A stretch of DNA of 19,413 bases. Origin: JAGLTN01 sp023135255 (GTDB lineage Bacteria; Planctomycetota; Phycisphaerae; Sedimentisphaerales; Anaerobacaceae). The stretch lies in the NCBI GenBank assembly GCA_030639495.1, contig DAOWCP010000044.1, positions 1 through 19,413 on the forward strand, read 5' to 3'. Position numbers and translations under genes: made by a program. Positions 1 through 8,363 of this stretch are shown here, piece by piece; the first letter of the stretch is position 1, and each line of letters starts with the position of its first letter. Below the pieces are notes generated by a model. It did no database searches, had not been told where the DNA came from, and saw only the letters and a list, made by a program, of their open reading frames with translations.

Positions 1-2034
1 GTTGGTGTCGGCAGTGTTCGAAAGGCATATTTCTTTGATCTGAATCCAAAGACAGAGAAATTAGAGCGTGAGTTTGGTTTTTCAAAACTGCTTCATGAAG
101 AAGGAGACATTTGGGAAATCGAAAAGCCTTATATGATCGTTTATAAGGACGACCTGATATGTTCTATAACAGCTGATTTTGGGACAGTGCTGCTGGAAAA
201 AGAATCAGCCAAACCAAGCCCGAAAGATGCAACCTTGAAAGGTAACGTGGTTATCCACATTGAACCTAAGGCTTCTTCCAGGACAAAACCAAGCACGATC
301 TATCTTGACGAGGTAGTGTTTCTTGGGAGCAAATCACAGTTTTCTACCACAGGGCCTGTTTATTTTGTAAACCCCGATGCTGAGATGAAAGGTGTGGGTA
401 TGGAGCTGATTTATAATCAGCAGCTTGAGCGTCTTGAAATATTAAAAATTGTTAAACTCAAAACATTGAAGATTAAAACGAATTCGGAGGCGTCCTTATT
501 TTCCTCGAACAAAGAGGAAGATGAAAAAACACCTGTTAAGCAAGACAGTGAACCTGCCAAAACGACAGCAAAAAAGGTTGAGACTGCTTCACAGAAGAAA
601 GAGGCAGAAACAGCTTCTCAGGAAGTTAAGAAAACAGCGGGAAACATAGAAAAATACAAATGCATTCTGAATAAAAATGTTGTTATTGATTGTCCGGAAC
701 AGTTGATCTTTGCTGATAATATAGTTATTGATAATATAAAGTCAGGGTCATCGAAAGATAAGGAATCGCCGAAGAAAGCGGAACCTGTTGAACCCGAAAA
801 ACCATTAGAGACGCCAAAGCAAGCTACAGTTGCTGCCGGAGAATCTGGTGGGCCTAAAGTGGTGCAAGTGCCAAAGCCAGAGGATGTTTTCAGTGACAGC
901 AATGATATTATAGTTGTTACATGTGATGGCAGTATCGTTTTTGTGCCTCGCGATGCCGAGTTGGACATTGCAAAAGAGGCTATGAAAACAGCCGAGGTTG
1001 CAAAAAAGGCTGTTCCTGAAAGGTTTGAAGATAGTAATGATTATCGCGCAAAGTTTCTTGCTGATAGTATCCATCATGATGTAGATACGGAAAAGACGAT
1101 TGCCAAAGGTAATATTCAGTTGCTTTTCTATCACACCGAAAGAGTTGACCCGAATAGCGATGAAAAAATAAAATTACCAGTAACGGTTTCAGCCAATGAT
1201 AGAGTTGATTTCCTGCCTTTGAGTAATCAGGTTATATTCACAGGTGATTGTCTCTGCAAAATGACCAAACCCGAACCAGGTTTCCTGCAAAGTTATAATC
1301 TTTCGGGCAATCGGATTATTATTGATCTGGAAAACAAAAAAGAAGATAATGAAAAAGTTTCTGATACCGGCATAAAACATTTGCAGGCTGTTGGCGGAAC
1401 TGTCAGGCTTTCAAGCGTTAAAACCGCAGATGCAAAACAGCTTGGCGGTGTTGAGATAAAGTGTCGTCAATTTGATTATACTACAGTAGATGAAGTGATA
1501 GTCGCTACCGGACCCGATGGTATTATTAAAATTGATAATTCAAATATTGCAATGCCGCAGGGACAAACCAAGACTGTAGCATTGAAAAAGCCTTGCTGGG
1601 CAATCGTGCAGAATTTTCAAAATCTGAAACACTCGACAATCACTAATGAGCTGAATATCCGCTCTAAAGCGAACGATACGCTGAGGATCGATTATATTCC
1701 TGTCGATCCGAATAAAGACGATCAGCATGTTCTCGCTACCGCTAACAGCCTTGATGTGAAAATGACAGAGAAGTCTGAGCTTTTGACCTTGCATGCTTTT
1801 GGCGGTGTTACTTACGATGAGCAAAAGCCTTTGATTAGGAAAAAAAAGAAAAGCAAACCAATCTATTTCGAGGCGGATGAATTCATATTTGAGTCGATCC
1901 GGTCTTTGATAACCGCTCAGGGTACACAAGAGAAACCAGGCAGGATTAATAACTCTCCATTTGAGGTTATTAAATTCGACCTTGAAACAGGAAGAGTAAT
2001 AAAAGCGAAATTTGAAGGGCCTCTGATATTCTAA
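1..2034 (+). CDS. OstA/LptC-like multi-domain envelope protein, 5' end missing
   Basis: The frame is open from base 1 and ends at TAA 2032-2034, so the visible 677 residues are the C-terminal part of a longer protein; the ATG at 133 is internal and not a convincing start. The sequence has several stretches typical of the LptA/LptC/OstA beta-jellyroll family: short alternating hydrophobic strands with GNVVIHIEP, SQFSTTGPVYFVNPDAEMKG and AKGNIQLLF patterns. By family knowledge these domains bind lipid A acyl chains and bridge inner and outer membrane during LPS export. Strand-rich segments are separated by Lys/Glu/Pro/Thr-rich linkers, near visible residues 165-220 and 240-290, probably disordered. 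Usual LptA or LptC proteins are about 180-200 residues, so this is far larger. Any N-terminal anchor lies outside the window. Family assignment is fairly confident; exact role and substrate are inferred. Confidence 0.7.
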   Translation, partial: VGVGSVRKAYFFDLNPKTEKLEREFGFSKLLHEEGDIWEIEKPYMIVYKDDLICSITADFGTVLLEKESAKPSPKDATLKGNVVIHIEPKASSRTKPSTIYLDEVVFLGSKSQFSTTGPVYFVNPDAEMKGVGMELIYNQQLERLEILKIVKLKTLKIKTNSEASLFSSNKEEDEKTPVKQDSEPAKTTAKKVETASQKKEAETASQEVKKTAGNIEKYKCILNKNVVIDCPEQLIFADNIVIDNIKSGSSKDKESPKKAEPVEPEKPLETPKQATVAAGESGGPKVVQVPKPEDVFSDSNDIIVVTCDGSIVFVPRDAELDIAKEAMKTAEVAKKAVPERFEDSNDYRAKFLADSIHHDVDTEKTIAKGNIQLLFYHTERVDPNSDEKIKLPVTVSANDRVDFLPLSNQVIFTGDCLCKMTKPEPGFLQSYNLSGNRIIIDLENKKEDNEKVSDTGIKHLQAVGGTVRLSSVKTADAKQLGGVEIKCRQFDYTTVDEVIVATGPDGIIKIDNSNIAMPQGQTKTVALKKPCWAIVQNFQNLKHSTITNELNIRSKANDTLRIDYIPVDPNKDDQHVLATANSLDVKMTEKSELLTLHAFGGVTYDEQKPLIRKKKKSKPIYFEADEFIFESIRSLITAQGTQEKPGRINNSPFEVIKFDLETGRVIKAKFEGPLIF

Positions 2035-2037
2035 AAA

Positions 2038-2054
2038 TTAGTTTTTAAAACTAA
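2038..2054. terminator. AT-only inverted repeat between convergent genes
   Basis: Arms TTAGTTTT and AAAACTAA around one base form a perfect inverted repeat in the 32-base gap between the OstA-like gene and the HAD gene, which converge here. It has no GC core, so termination activity is doubtful. Confidence 0.3.
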
Positions 2055-2066
2055 GGGGCGGTCATA

Positions 2067-2750
2067 TCAGCCGCAGAGCTTTTGAAGGTCATTAATTTTG
2101 ATATCCGCCAGGTTTTTTACGGTCATTTCCGCAAGTGGTGCAAGCTGGTCATAGTCATAAGAATTCGTTACCGCTACTGTGTGCATCCCCGCAGCTATTG
2201 CAGCCTGAAGCCCCCAGTGTGCGTCTTCGATGACAACACATTCGTTTGCTTTGATTCCTGGGTTTCGTTTTGCGTTTAATCTTTCTAATGCCATCAAAAA
2301 ACCGTCAGGTGCGGGTTTGCCTTTCTTAACCTGATCTGCTGAAACTATTGCCTCGAACATATCGGCAAGCTTTGCATCTTCGAGGATCAGCATGATCTCG
2401 GTAAGCAGGGCACCGGAACATATTGCCAGAGGGATATCGTTTTGTTTCAGCATGTTGAGAAAATCCCTGACACCGGCGATTATACATCCTTCTTCTTTAG
2501 CAAGATGTTCAAACAACAGATTCTTCTGTCTCATCATTTCTTCAACAGAAGGTGCGTTATCGTTTAACAGTTTCTGTTGTTTGAGCATTGTAAAAACATC
2601 ATTGTCGGTCAACCCGAGAAAATCTTTGTAGTAACTTTTTTTCTCTATCTCAAAGCCGAATTCAGACGTAATCATATTAAAAGTTCGAAAGTGCAATATT
2701 TCCGAATCAGTAATAACTCCGTCGAAATCAAATATGACAGCCTTGAGCAT
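2067..2750 (-). CDS. HAD-superfamily phosphatase, beta-phosphoglucomutase-like
   Basis: A 227-residue protein with the complete HAD motif set. Motif I is DFDGVITDSE, with nucleophile Asp8 and acid/base Asp10. Motif II is the Ser in AICSGA, motif III the Lys in KKGKPAPDGF, and motif IV lies in CVVIEDAHWG. A helical cap of subclass I type sits between motifs I and II. The length and KPAPDGF context match the beta-phosphoglucomutase/phosphatase branch, which acts on small sugar phosphates in the cytosol; substrate cannot be read from sequence. The ATG at 2750 has no classical ribosome-binding site. The nearest candidate is AGGA ten bases upstream, inside repeat copy 1, whose last base is only two bases from the start codon. 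It lies 87 bases downstream of the acyl-CoA dehydrogenase in the same direction, so co-transcription is possible, with the repeat between. Confidence 0.85.
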   Translation of the reverse strand: MLKAVIFDFDGVITDSEILHFRTFNMITSEFGFEIEKKSYYKDFLGLTDNDVFTMLKQQKLLNDNAPSVEEMMRQKNLLFEHLAKEEGCIIAGVRDFLNMLKQNDIPLAICSGALLTEIMLILEDAKLADMFEAIVSADQVKKGKPAPDGFLMALERLNAKRNPGIKANECVVIEDAHWGLQAAIAAGMHTVAVTNSYDYDQLAPLAEMTVKNLADIKINDLQKLCG

Positions 2751-2752
2751 AA

Positions 2753-2830
2753 TATACTGGTCCTAATTGAATTTTTCCGTTTATCCGCGGGTATCCCGAT
2801 GTATATCGGGATCTTACCCTGAAGGGTATA
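2753..2830 (-). repeat. Modular intergenic repeat, copy 1 (short form)
   Basis: Read on the minus strand it runs from TATACCCTTCAGGGTA to the tail ending CAGTATA, 78 bp. It contains the TACCC-TTCA-GGGTA hairpin, then a second hairpin ATCCCGAT-ATAC-ATCGGGAT, then only the right half of the module seen in longer copies (CCGCGGATAAACGG), then the constant tail AAAAATTCAATTAGGACCAG. It fills the space between the acyl-CoA dehydrogenase stop and the HAD start. Confidence 0.85.
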
Positions 2831-2837
2831 CAAATTC

Positions 2838-4640
2838 TTACTCTGCTACGATCGGTGCTACCATGTTCTGGTATTGTTCGAAAGTAGTTTTGTCGCCGTT
2901 CTTTATGGTTCTCGTCAAAGCTGTGATCTTAGGAGCATTTTTAGTTATAAACCTTCGAGCGACCATAGCTTTTCTATCTTTCATGGAAATCGTTTTTTCA
3001 GAAGCTTTGCCTCCTTCATCAGAAACAGCGATCTGCATATCGACTTTTGTGCTTGCCTGGTCGCAGAACAAATATCCAATGATCAGGTCGATAGCGATAT
3101 CGACAATTTTTCTTCCGCAGAGGTCCATATAGTCATTGCCGTTTTCTTTAATAAAGGCGATAGCTTTTTTCATCTGCTTAGTGCCTTTGGCGAGCAATTT
3201 GAGCAAATCTTTTAGCTCTGGGTCGTATTCCTTCTCAGCCATTTCTGTCAAGAATTTTTCCGCTGTTCCGCTGCAAACACCTCGAATTGATGCTACGACC
3301 TGCAGCTGTGATGTGCCTTCGTAGATCGTTGTGATCCTGGCATCTCTTGCAAGTCTTTCGCAGGCGTAGTCTCTCATGTAACCGCTGCCGCCGAGTACCT
3401 GTATCGAATCGTAAGTTACGGTGTTGCTCATTTCGGAGCAGTAATACTTACACATAGGAGTCAGCATTGCAGCGAGTCTTTTGTATTTTCTGAACTCATT
3501 CTTGAATTTTTTGGCCAGGCCTTTATCCTGAGGCGGGTTTACTTTATATTTTGAATAATGCAATGCACAGTAGACAACATAAGATGTCTGGCAAAGAAGT
3601 GTTCTTCCTACTTCGATATCGATTTGCATATCAATAAGCATATCTCTTACTGCCGGCAGTTTCTCGATAGCTACGCCAAACTGTTTTCTGCTTGCAGCAT
3701 AATCACGAGCAATATTGAAAGCAGCCTGCGCAACCCCCATTGATTGTCCACCGATTCCGAGACGTGCACCATTCATAAGTGCCATGACATAAGTCACCAA
3801 TCCTCTCTGGCGTTCACCGACAAGTTGGCATGGAGTATTATCGAAGAATATTTCGCATGTTGGTGAGCCGTGAATGCCAAGTTTGTCTTCAATCCTTCTG
3901 ATATGAACAGTTGGTCCTCTGTCGCAGATAAACAGACTTAAACCAAGTCCTCCGCTTCTGTCAGACTCGCTTCTCGCCAGGACCAGCAACACTTCTCCAC
4001 ATCCGTTAGTGATAAATCTTTTTACGCCGTGCAAAAACCAGTTTTCATCTTTGTCCCGGAAAGCTTTCAAGTTGACAGCCTGCAAATCAGAACCTGCGTC
4101 AGGTTCGGTTAGTACCATTGCGCCGGTAACTTTACCCGCGGAGAAATCATGCAGATACTGTTGTTTAATTTCCTCAGATGCGAACGCATTAATCGTCTCA
4201 CCGATTCCCTGCAAACCGAAAATATTCATCAATGACACATCTCCCCTTGAAACGATCTCGACTGCCATTGAGTAAACCAGGTTTGGAAAGTTTAATCCGC
4301 CGAATCTGTGAGGCAGTGTAAATCCCATAACCTCAGCTTTTGCCAGTTTGTCAAGGTCCTCTGCTATGCCGTCAGCATAACTGACTGAACCATCTTCATT
4401 GAGAGTGCTGCCCTGGCGGTCTACGTCTTCAGCTCTTGGAGCGATAAAGTCACCGCTAAGCTGGCCTATAGATTTCAATACCATTTCATAGTTTACAAGA
4501 GCTTCATCTGCATTTGCCGGAGCAGAGTCAAATTCCTTTGCGAATCTAAAACCCTCTTCAAGTTGTTCAGCAAGCAGTTTCGCATCAAAATGTTTGAATA
4601 AAAATTTTATGTCATCATTATCAGTATAAAAGTTAGCCAT
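2838..4640 (-). CDS. Acyl-CoA dehydrogenase, ~600-residue type with C-terminal extension
   Basis: A flavoprotein oxidising acyl-CoA thioesters to enoyl-CoA and passing electrons to ETF. I chose the ATG at 4640 (600 residues) rather than the adjoining GTG at 4643, because AGGA sits seven bases before the ATG. Visible elements are an N-terminal extension (NFYTDNDDIKFLF), the FAD-binding segment TEPDAGSDLQAV, the substrate-channel region FITNG, the Arg-containing RKQFGVAI and GGSGYMRDY core motifs, and IYEGTSQLQ. The Glu of that last motif, about residue 441, is in the position of the catalytic base of short/medium-chain enzymes. About 150 residues follow the core, as in the DmdC-like 600-residue branch, versus ~380 residues for classical enzymes. 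It lies 40 bases after etfA in the same direction, so its electron acceptor is very probably the adjacent ETF. Acyl substrate is unknown. Confidence 0.9.
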   Translation of the reverse strand: MANFYTDNDDIKFLFKHFDAKLLAEQLEEGFRFAKEFDSAPANADEALVNYEMVLKSIGQLSGDFIAPRAEDVDRQGSTLNEDGSVSYADGIAEDLDKLAKAEVMGFTLPHRFGGLNFPNLVYSMAVEIVSRGDVSLMNIFGLQGIGETINAFASEEIKQQYLHDFSAGKVTGAMVLTEPDAGSDLQAVNLKAFRDKDENWFLHGVKRFITNGCGEVLLVLARSESDRSGGLGLSLFICDRGPTVHIRRIEDKLGIHGSPTCEIFFDNTPCQLVGERQRGLVTYVMALMNGARLGIGGQSMGVAQAAFNIARDYAASRKQFGVAIEKLPAVRDMLIDMQIDIEVGRTLLCQTSYVVYCALHYSKYKVNPPQDKGLAKKFKNEFRKYKRLAAMLTPMCKYYCSEMSNTVTYDSIQVLGGSGYMRDYACERLARDARITTIYEGTSQLQVVASIRGVCSGTAEKFLTEMAEKEYDPELKDLLKLLAKGTKQMKKAIAFIKENGNDYMDLCGRKIVDIAIDLIIGYLFCDQASTKVDMQIAVSDEGGKASEKTISMKDRKAMVARRFITKNAPKITALTRTIKNGDKTTFEQYQNMVAPIVAE

Positions 4641-4680
4641 CACTTAATCCTGTGTTTTAAGAATTCTGTTTTATCTTTTC

Positions 4681-5709
4681 TTAGATTTTTTCTTTGACCG
4701 CTTTGATCATTTTGGGAAGCACATCGTTAAGGTCGCCGATGATTTTATAATGTGCGACATTGAAGATCGGAGCCTCGGGGTCATTATTAACAGCGATGAT
4801 CTTCTGGCTATCACTCATGCCAGCCTGGTGCTGAATTGCGCCGCTGATACCGACAGCAATATAAAGACTCGGTCTTACTGTTGTTCCGGTTTGTCCGACC
4901 TGGTGGTCATGGTCAATAAAACCAAGGTCAACAGCCGCTCTTGTCGCACCGGCAGCACCACCAAGGCTGTTTGCGAGGTCCCAGATCAACTGAAAGTTTT
5001 CTTTGCTTCCTACGCCTGCACCGCCGGCAACGACGACTCTTTCAGCCTTGAGATCGACCTTTTTGGCTTGTTTATGTTCCTTGAGTATTTCCAGAGGTAA
5101 ATCTATCTGAGAAATGTCAGCCTGCTCTTCAATAATTTCACCGTTCCTTTTGGTATCGGGGACAGGCATCGGCATAACACCTTCTCGGACAGTAGCCATC
5201 TGAGGCCAACGATCATAATTAATGATAGTGGCGATGATATTTCCACCAAATGCTGGTCTTACCTGGAAAAGCAGGTTTTCGTAAACCTTATTTCCTTTGG
5301 ATATCTCATGGTTGCCTATCTGCAAGTCGGTACAGTCAGCCGTCAATCCTGCTTTTGTAGCGCTTGCTACCCTTGGCGCCAGATCTCTTCCGGTTACTGT
5401 TGCACCATAAAGCACGATCTGAGGCTCATATTTATGAATAAGGTCATGGATCACTTTTGTATAACTGTTTGTCTGGTAATGCTCGAGCAGTGGGTTTTCA
5501 ACTACATAAACCTTATCTGAGCCATACTGTATAAGTTTTTTTACCATATTTTTAACATTGTCACCCAAAACGACAGCTGCGAGCTTAACGCCGAGCGTAT
5601 CTGCAAGATGGCGTCCTTTACTCATCAGTTCGAGAGGCGTCTCTTCCAGTTGTCCGTTATGTTGTTCGGCAAAAATCCAGACTTCACCTTTTTTATTTAC
5701 ACCAATCAT
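4681..5709 (-). CDS. etfA: Electron transfer flavoprotein alpha subunit
   Basis: A 342-residue ETF alpha subunit, cytosolic, heterodimer partner of EtfB, carrying electrons between flavoprotein dehydrogenases and a further acceptor. The N-terminal domain (about 1-190) contains YGATVTGRDLAPRVA. The C-terminal FAD domain (about 220-340) contains VVVAGGAGVGSKENF, GAAGATRAAVD (its Arg is a flavin contact in the family), VGQTGTTVRPSLY, the SGAIQH loop, and the closing NNDPEAPIF segment that defines EtfA. All conserved parts are present and the length is normal. The gap to etfB is 12 bases, so the two are surely one transcription unit feeding into the acyl-CoA dehydrogenase downstream. It could belong to either an ordinary or an electron-bifurcating ETF; see the separate observation on EtfB. 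Confidence 0.95.
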   Translation of the reverse strand: MIGVNKKGEVWIFAEQHNGQLEETPLELMSKGRHLADTLGVKLAAVVLGDNVKNMVKKLIQYGSDKVYVVENPLLEHYQTNSYTKVIHDLIHKYEPQIVLYGATVTGRDLAPRVASATKAGLTADCTDLQIGNHEISKGNKVYENLLFQVRPAFGGNIIATIINYDRWPQMATVREGVMPMPVPDTKRNGEIIEEQADISQIDLPLEILKEHKQAKKVDLKAERVVVAGGAGVGSKENFQLIWDLANSLGGAAGATRAAVDLGFIDHDHQVGQTGTTVRPSLYIAVGISGAIQHQAGMSDSQKIIAVNNDPEAPIFNVAHYKIIGDLNDVLPKMIKAVKEKI

Positions 5710-5721
5710 AAATCCATTTTC

Positions 5722-6633
5722 CTAAGCTATAGTTTTGTCGATTATTAGTTCGTGAATCATTCCGGAGATTCCCAATTCTGTCGGTTCAACATCCTTGCTC
5801 TCTTTTGCTGCCAGAACAATACTCTGGATTCTGTGAACCTTTGTAGGTGAGCCGTTTCTGCCGCACCATTGCAGGTCAGCTTTGAGGAAATTGAGGTCCC
5901 ATTGTTTTATTAATAAGCCTCTTTTTTCAAGCAATTTAATTTTTCTTTCTGCCAGGTTGTTAATTGTCTTTTCGTCAGCATTAGTATTTTCAGCTTTAAC
6001 CTGTGCTATAATTTCTGCCGGCGAAAAAGCTTTTTTGTATTTCATCATTTTCTTTGAAGCTGCAACTCTGGGCTCGTTTGCCTCACCGACAACCGTCAAA
6101 AGTACGGGTAATTTACATTTTACCTGCTGGAAACCATTACCGATACTTCTCTTTGCGGTGATATTTCCATCGCTTAAATCTTCAAGCTTTTCGACATAAG
6201 TTATCTGGGTAATGCCAAGCTTTTCTGCCAGTTGCGGACCAACCTGGGCGGTGTCTCCATCAATAGCCTGTCTTCCGCATAATACAATATCATAATCAAG
6301 TTTTTCTACACCACGACTAATGATGTAACTTGTTGACAGAGTATCACTTGCAGCACAGCCTCGGTCTGTTATCAAAATTGTTTCGTCAGCGCCTCGATAC
6401 AGCGATTCCCGCAGAACTTCACTCGCTGTCGGAAGCCCCATAGTCATTACTGTAACCTTGCCGCCGAATTTATCCTTTATTTCCAGAGCCAATTCAAGAG
6501 CATTCAGGTCTTCCGGATTGAAGATTGCCGGAAGCGCCGCACGATTTACCGTACCGTCTTCATTCATTGCCTGCCCCGTAATCCTTTTAGTGTCAGGCAC
6601 TTGTTTTACTAATACAACACAATTGTAAGCCAC
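5722..6633 (-). CDS. etfB: Electron transfer flavoprotein beta subunit
   Basis: A 303-residue EtfB, somewhat longer than the usual 250-265 because of an extra C-terminal segment. It starts at a GTG (6633-6631), supported by AAGGAG (6646-6641) seven bases upstream. The N-terminus VVLVKQVPD is typical. Residues 120-137, GRQAIDGDTAQVGPQLAE, are the nucleotide-binding region in the form I recall from anaerobe (clostridial) butyryl-CoA-dehydrogenase ETFs, rather than the mitochondrial form. The family signature region follows at about 162-180 (KRSIGNGFQQVKCKLPVLLT). It is the first gene of the etfB-etfA-acyl-CoA dehydrogenase unit, with candidate promoter elements upstream. A bifurcating role is possible but not shown by sequence alone. 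Confidence 0.95.
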   Translation of the reverse strand: MAYNCVVLVKQVPDTKRITGQAMNEDGTVNRAALPAIFNPEDLNALELALEIKDKFGGKVTVMTMGLPTASEVLRESLYRGADETILITDRGCAASDTLSTSYIISRGVEKLDYDIVLCGRQAIDGDTAQVGPQLAEKLGITQITYVEKLEDLSDGNITAKRSIGNGFQQVKCKLPVLLTVVGEANEPRVAASKKMMKYKKAFSPAEIIAQVKAENTNADEKTINNLAERKIKLLEKRGLLIKQWDLNFLKADLQWCGRNGSPTKVHRIQSIVLAAKESKDVEPTELGISGMIHELIIDKTIA

Positions 6634-6682
6634 CTATGGTCTCCTTATCGCTCATCAAAAAAAATAATCACACAACCACGAC

Positions 6683-6710
6683 AGTTTAGCCAAATCTGAA
6701 TAAAAGTCAA
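6683..6710 (-). promoter_or_regulatory. Candidate promoter for the etfBA-acyl-CoA dehydrogenase operon
   Basis: On the minus strand TTGACT (6710-6705) is followed after 16 bases by TAAACT (6688-6683), about 50 bases before the GTG start of etfB. The -35 match is good and the -10 match moderate (4 of 6). Confidence 0.35.
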
Positions 6711-6942
6711 CCCAAAACCTTATAGCATTGTCAATAAGGGTATTATAGGCCTTTAACAGGCTTATGCGTTATTTTCCCCAAATTCAAAGTTTTCGGATAA
6801 CTATCAGCCTCCGATTAAATTGTTTTAAGCAGACTTCGGACAAAAACATTTAAACACTGAGCAATAAAAGGTCGATTTATAAACCGTAGGCTATACTTAT
6901 TGGTCTAAGTGGTGTTTTGTGAGCAATTTAAGAAGTTTTTCT

Positions 6943-6972
6943 TTGACATTGTTTTTTGGAATAGCATATATT
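6943..6972 (+). promoter_or_regulatory. Candidate sigma-70-type promoter for the kinase gene
   Basis: A perfect TTGACA (6943-6948), an 18-base spacer and TATATT (6967-6972) lie about 50 bases before the kinase ATG. This is the best promoter-like pair in the window. The rest of 6647-7007 is AT-rich with no gene and no riboswitch that I recognise. Confidence 0.5.
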
Positions 6973-7022
6973 ACTAGATTAAGGTAATTTTTTAATTCGT
7001 TGCCTCCTTGGTTTTAAGGAAT

Positions 7023-8252
7023 ATGAGTATCATTAACGAGACCAATTACGATACTATTTTTGGTAAGATAGCTGTGGAGCAGGGCTTGTGTACTAATGCA
7101 GAGCTGCGTCGTGCTGTTGAAGAGCTTAAGTCAAGGCACAAAGTTAACCCTATAATGCTCAGGGATCTTATGATCGATCTGGGTTATCTCACACCTACCC
7201 AGGCAGACAGGCTTCGTGCAGGCATAAAAGAAAGCAAAGCCGTCGCACATCAGATACCAGGTTACAAAGTTCAGGGTAAACTTGGCGCAGGTGCAATGGC
7301 AGTTGTGTATAAAGCGCAGCAACTAAGCCTGAATCGTACAGTTGCGATAAAAGTGCTGCCTAAGCGTTTCAGCGAAAACCCCGAATACGTTGAAAGATTT
7401 TACAAAGAAGGCCAGGCTGCAGGAAAACTTAATCACAATAATATCGTGCAGGCTTTCGATGTAGGTGAAGCGGGGGGCTATCACTATTTCATAATGGAAT
7501 ATGTTGAAGGCAAAACCTTATACGATGATATTGCCGCAGGGAAGATATATTCCGAACAAGAAGCGATAAATGTAATAATCCAGGTTGCTCACGCACTGCG
7601 ACATGCTCATACCAATGGTTTGATCCACAGGGATGTTAAGCCTAAAAACATCATGATAAATAAAGACGGCATAGTGAAACTTGCTGATATGGGTCTGGCA
7701 AGAGAAACTACCGACATTGAAGCTGCAAAAACAGAAAAGGGTAAAGCCTACGGCACCCCTTATTACATAGCACCAGAACAAATAAGAGGTGAAATGGATA
7801 TTGACGGTCGGGCAGATATCTATGGTTTGGGTGCAACTTTCTATCACCTTGTTACCGGGCGAGTGCCTTTTATGGCTGATGACCCCGCTGAAGTTATGAA
7901 AAAGCATCTGAAAGAACAGCTGGTTCCGCCGGATCATATAAATACGTCGCTGTCTGCGGGTATCTCTGAAGTTATAGAGATCATGATGGCAAAACGGAAA
8001 AAGGATCGCTATAACGACGTCGAGGAGTTGCTGATAGACCTTGAAGCTGTAAAAAATGGACAATCCCCTCTGCGGGCTCACAAAAGGTTCAATGTTTCAG
8101 ACCTTGAACGGCTTGAAGTCGGTGAGATTATCGAGACTCCGCGAAACTATTATGACGAAGAAATTATTAGTCGCTATCGAATGGCTGTAATGGCTCTGGG
8201 TGTTGTTGTCCTGATAGGGATACTTATAATAGCTGGTATGATAGTACTCTAA
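7023..8252 (+). CDS. Membrane-anchored Ser/Thr protein kinase (PknB/Hanks type)
   Basis: A 409-residue Hanks-type kinase counted from ATG 7023; an in-frame TTG at 7008 lacks any ribosome-binding site, and the AAGGA before 7023 is only two bases away, so the start is not certain. Residues 1-80 hold two similar helical segments (FGKIAVEQGLCTNAELRRAV and LRDLMIDLGYLTPTQADRLR), reminiscent of the N-terminal modules of type II secretion/MshEN ATPases. The kinase domain has glycine loop GAGAMAVV, VAIK Lys about 110, catalytic HRDVKPKN (Asp about 204), DMG in place of DFG (Asp about 222), activation loop GTPYYIAPE and DGRADIYGLG. A single hydrophobic helix, about 388-409, ends the protein, so there is no extracellular sensor. 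All catalytic residues are present and activity is expected. Its target is unknown; the gene stands alone between divergent and convergent neighbours. Confidence 0.9.
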   Translation: MSIINETNYDTIFGKIAVEQGLCTNAELRRAVEELKSRHKVNPIMLRDLMIDLGYLTPTQADRLRAGIKESKAVAHQIPGYKVQGKLGAGAMAVVYKAQQLSLNRTVAIKVLPKRFSENPEYVERFYKEGQAAGKLNHNNIVQAFDVGEAGGYHYFIMEYVEGKTLYDDIAAGKIYSEQEAINVIIQVAHALRHAHTNGLIHRDVKPKNIMINKDGIVKLADMGLARETTDIEAAKTEKGKAYGTPYYIAPEQIRGEMDIDGRADIYGLGATFYHLVTGRVPFMADDPAEVMKKHLKEQLVPPDHINTSLSAGISEVIEIMMAKRKKDRYNDVEELLIDLEAVKNGQSPLRAHKRFNVSDLERLEVGEIIETPRNYYDEEIISRYRMAVMALGVVVLIGILIIAGMIVL

Positions 8253-8303
8253 TACATTTTGCGATAATTTCTAAATTACTTTTCGCATATATATCCAACA
8301 AAC

Positions 8304-8345
8304 AAAAAAAGCCTCCATTACTTTTCGCAATGAAGGCTTTTATAT
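8304..8345. terminator. Bidirectional rho-independent terminator between kinase and EF-G-like gene
   Basis: GCCTCCATT (8311-8319) pairs with AATGAAGGC (8329-8337) with one mismatch and a nine-base loop. The stem is preceded by A7 and followed by TTTT, so it can terminate both convergent genes. Confidence 0.8.
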
Positions 8346-8363
8346 TTAATTTTTAGCTATCAA

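Noticed and set aside
8275..8330. 13-base direct repeat ATTACTTTTCGCA near the kinase terminator
   Set aside because: The second copy is the terminator loop; one short pair of repeats is not enough to call a separate element.
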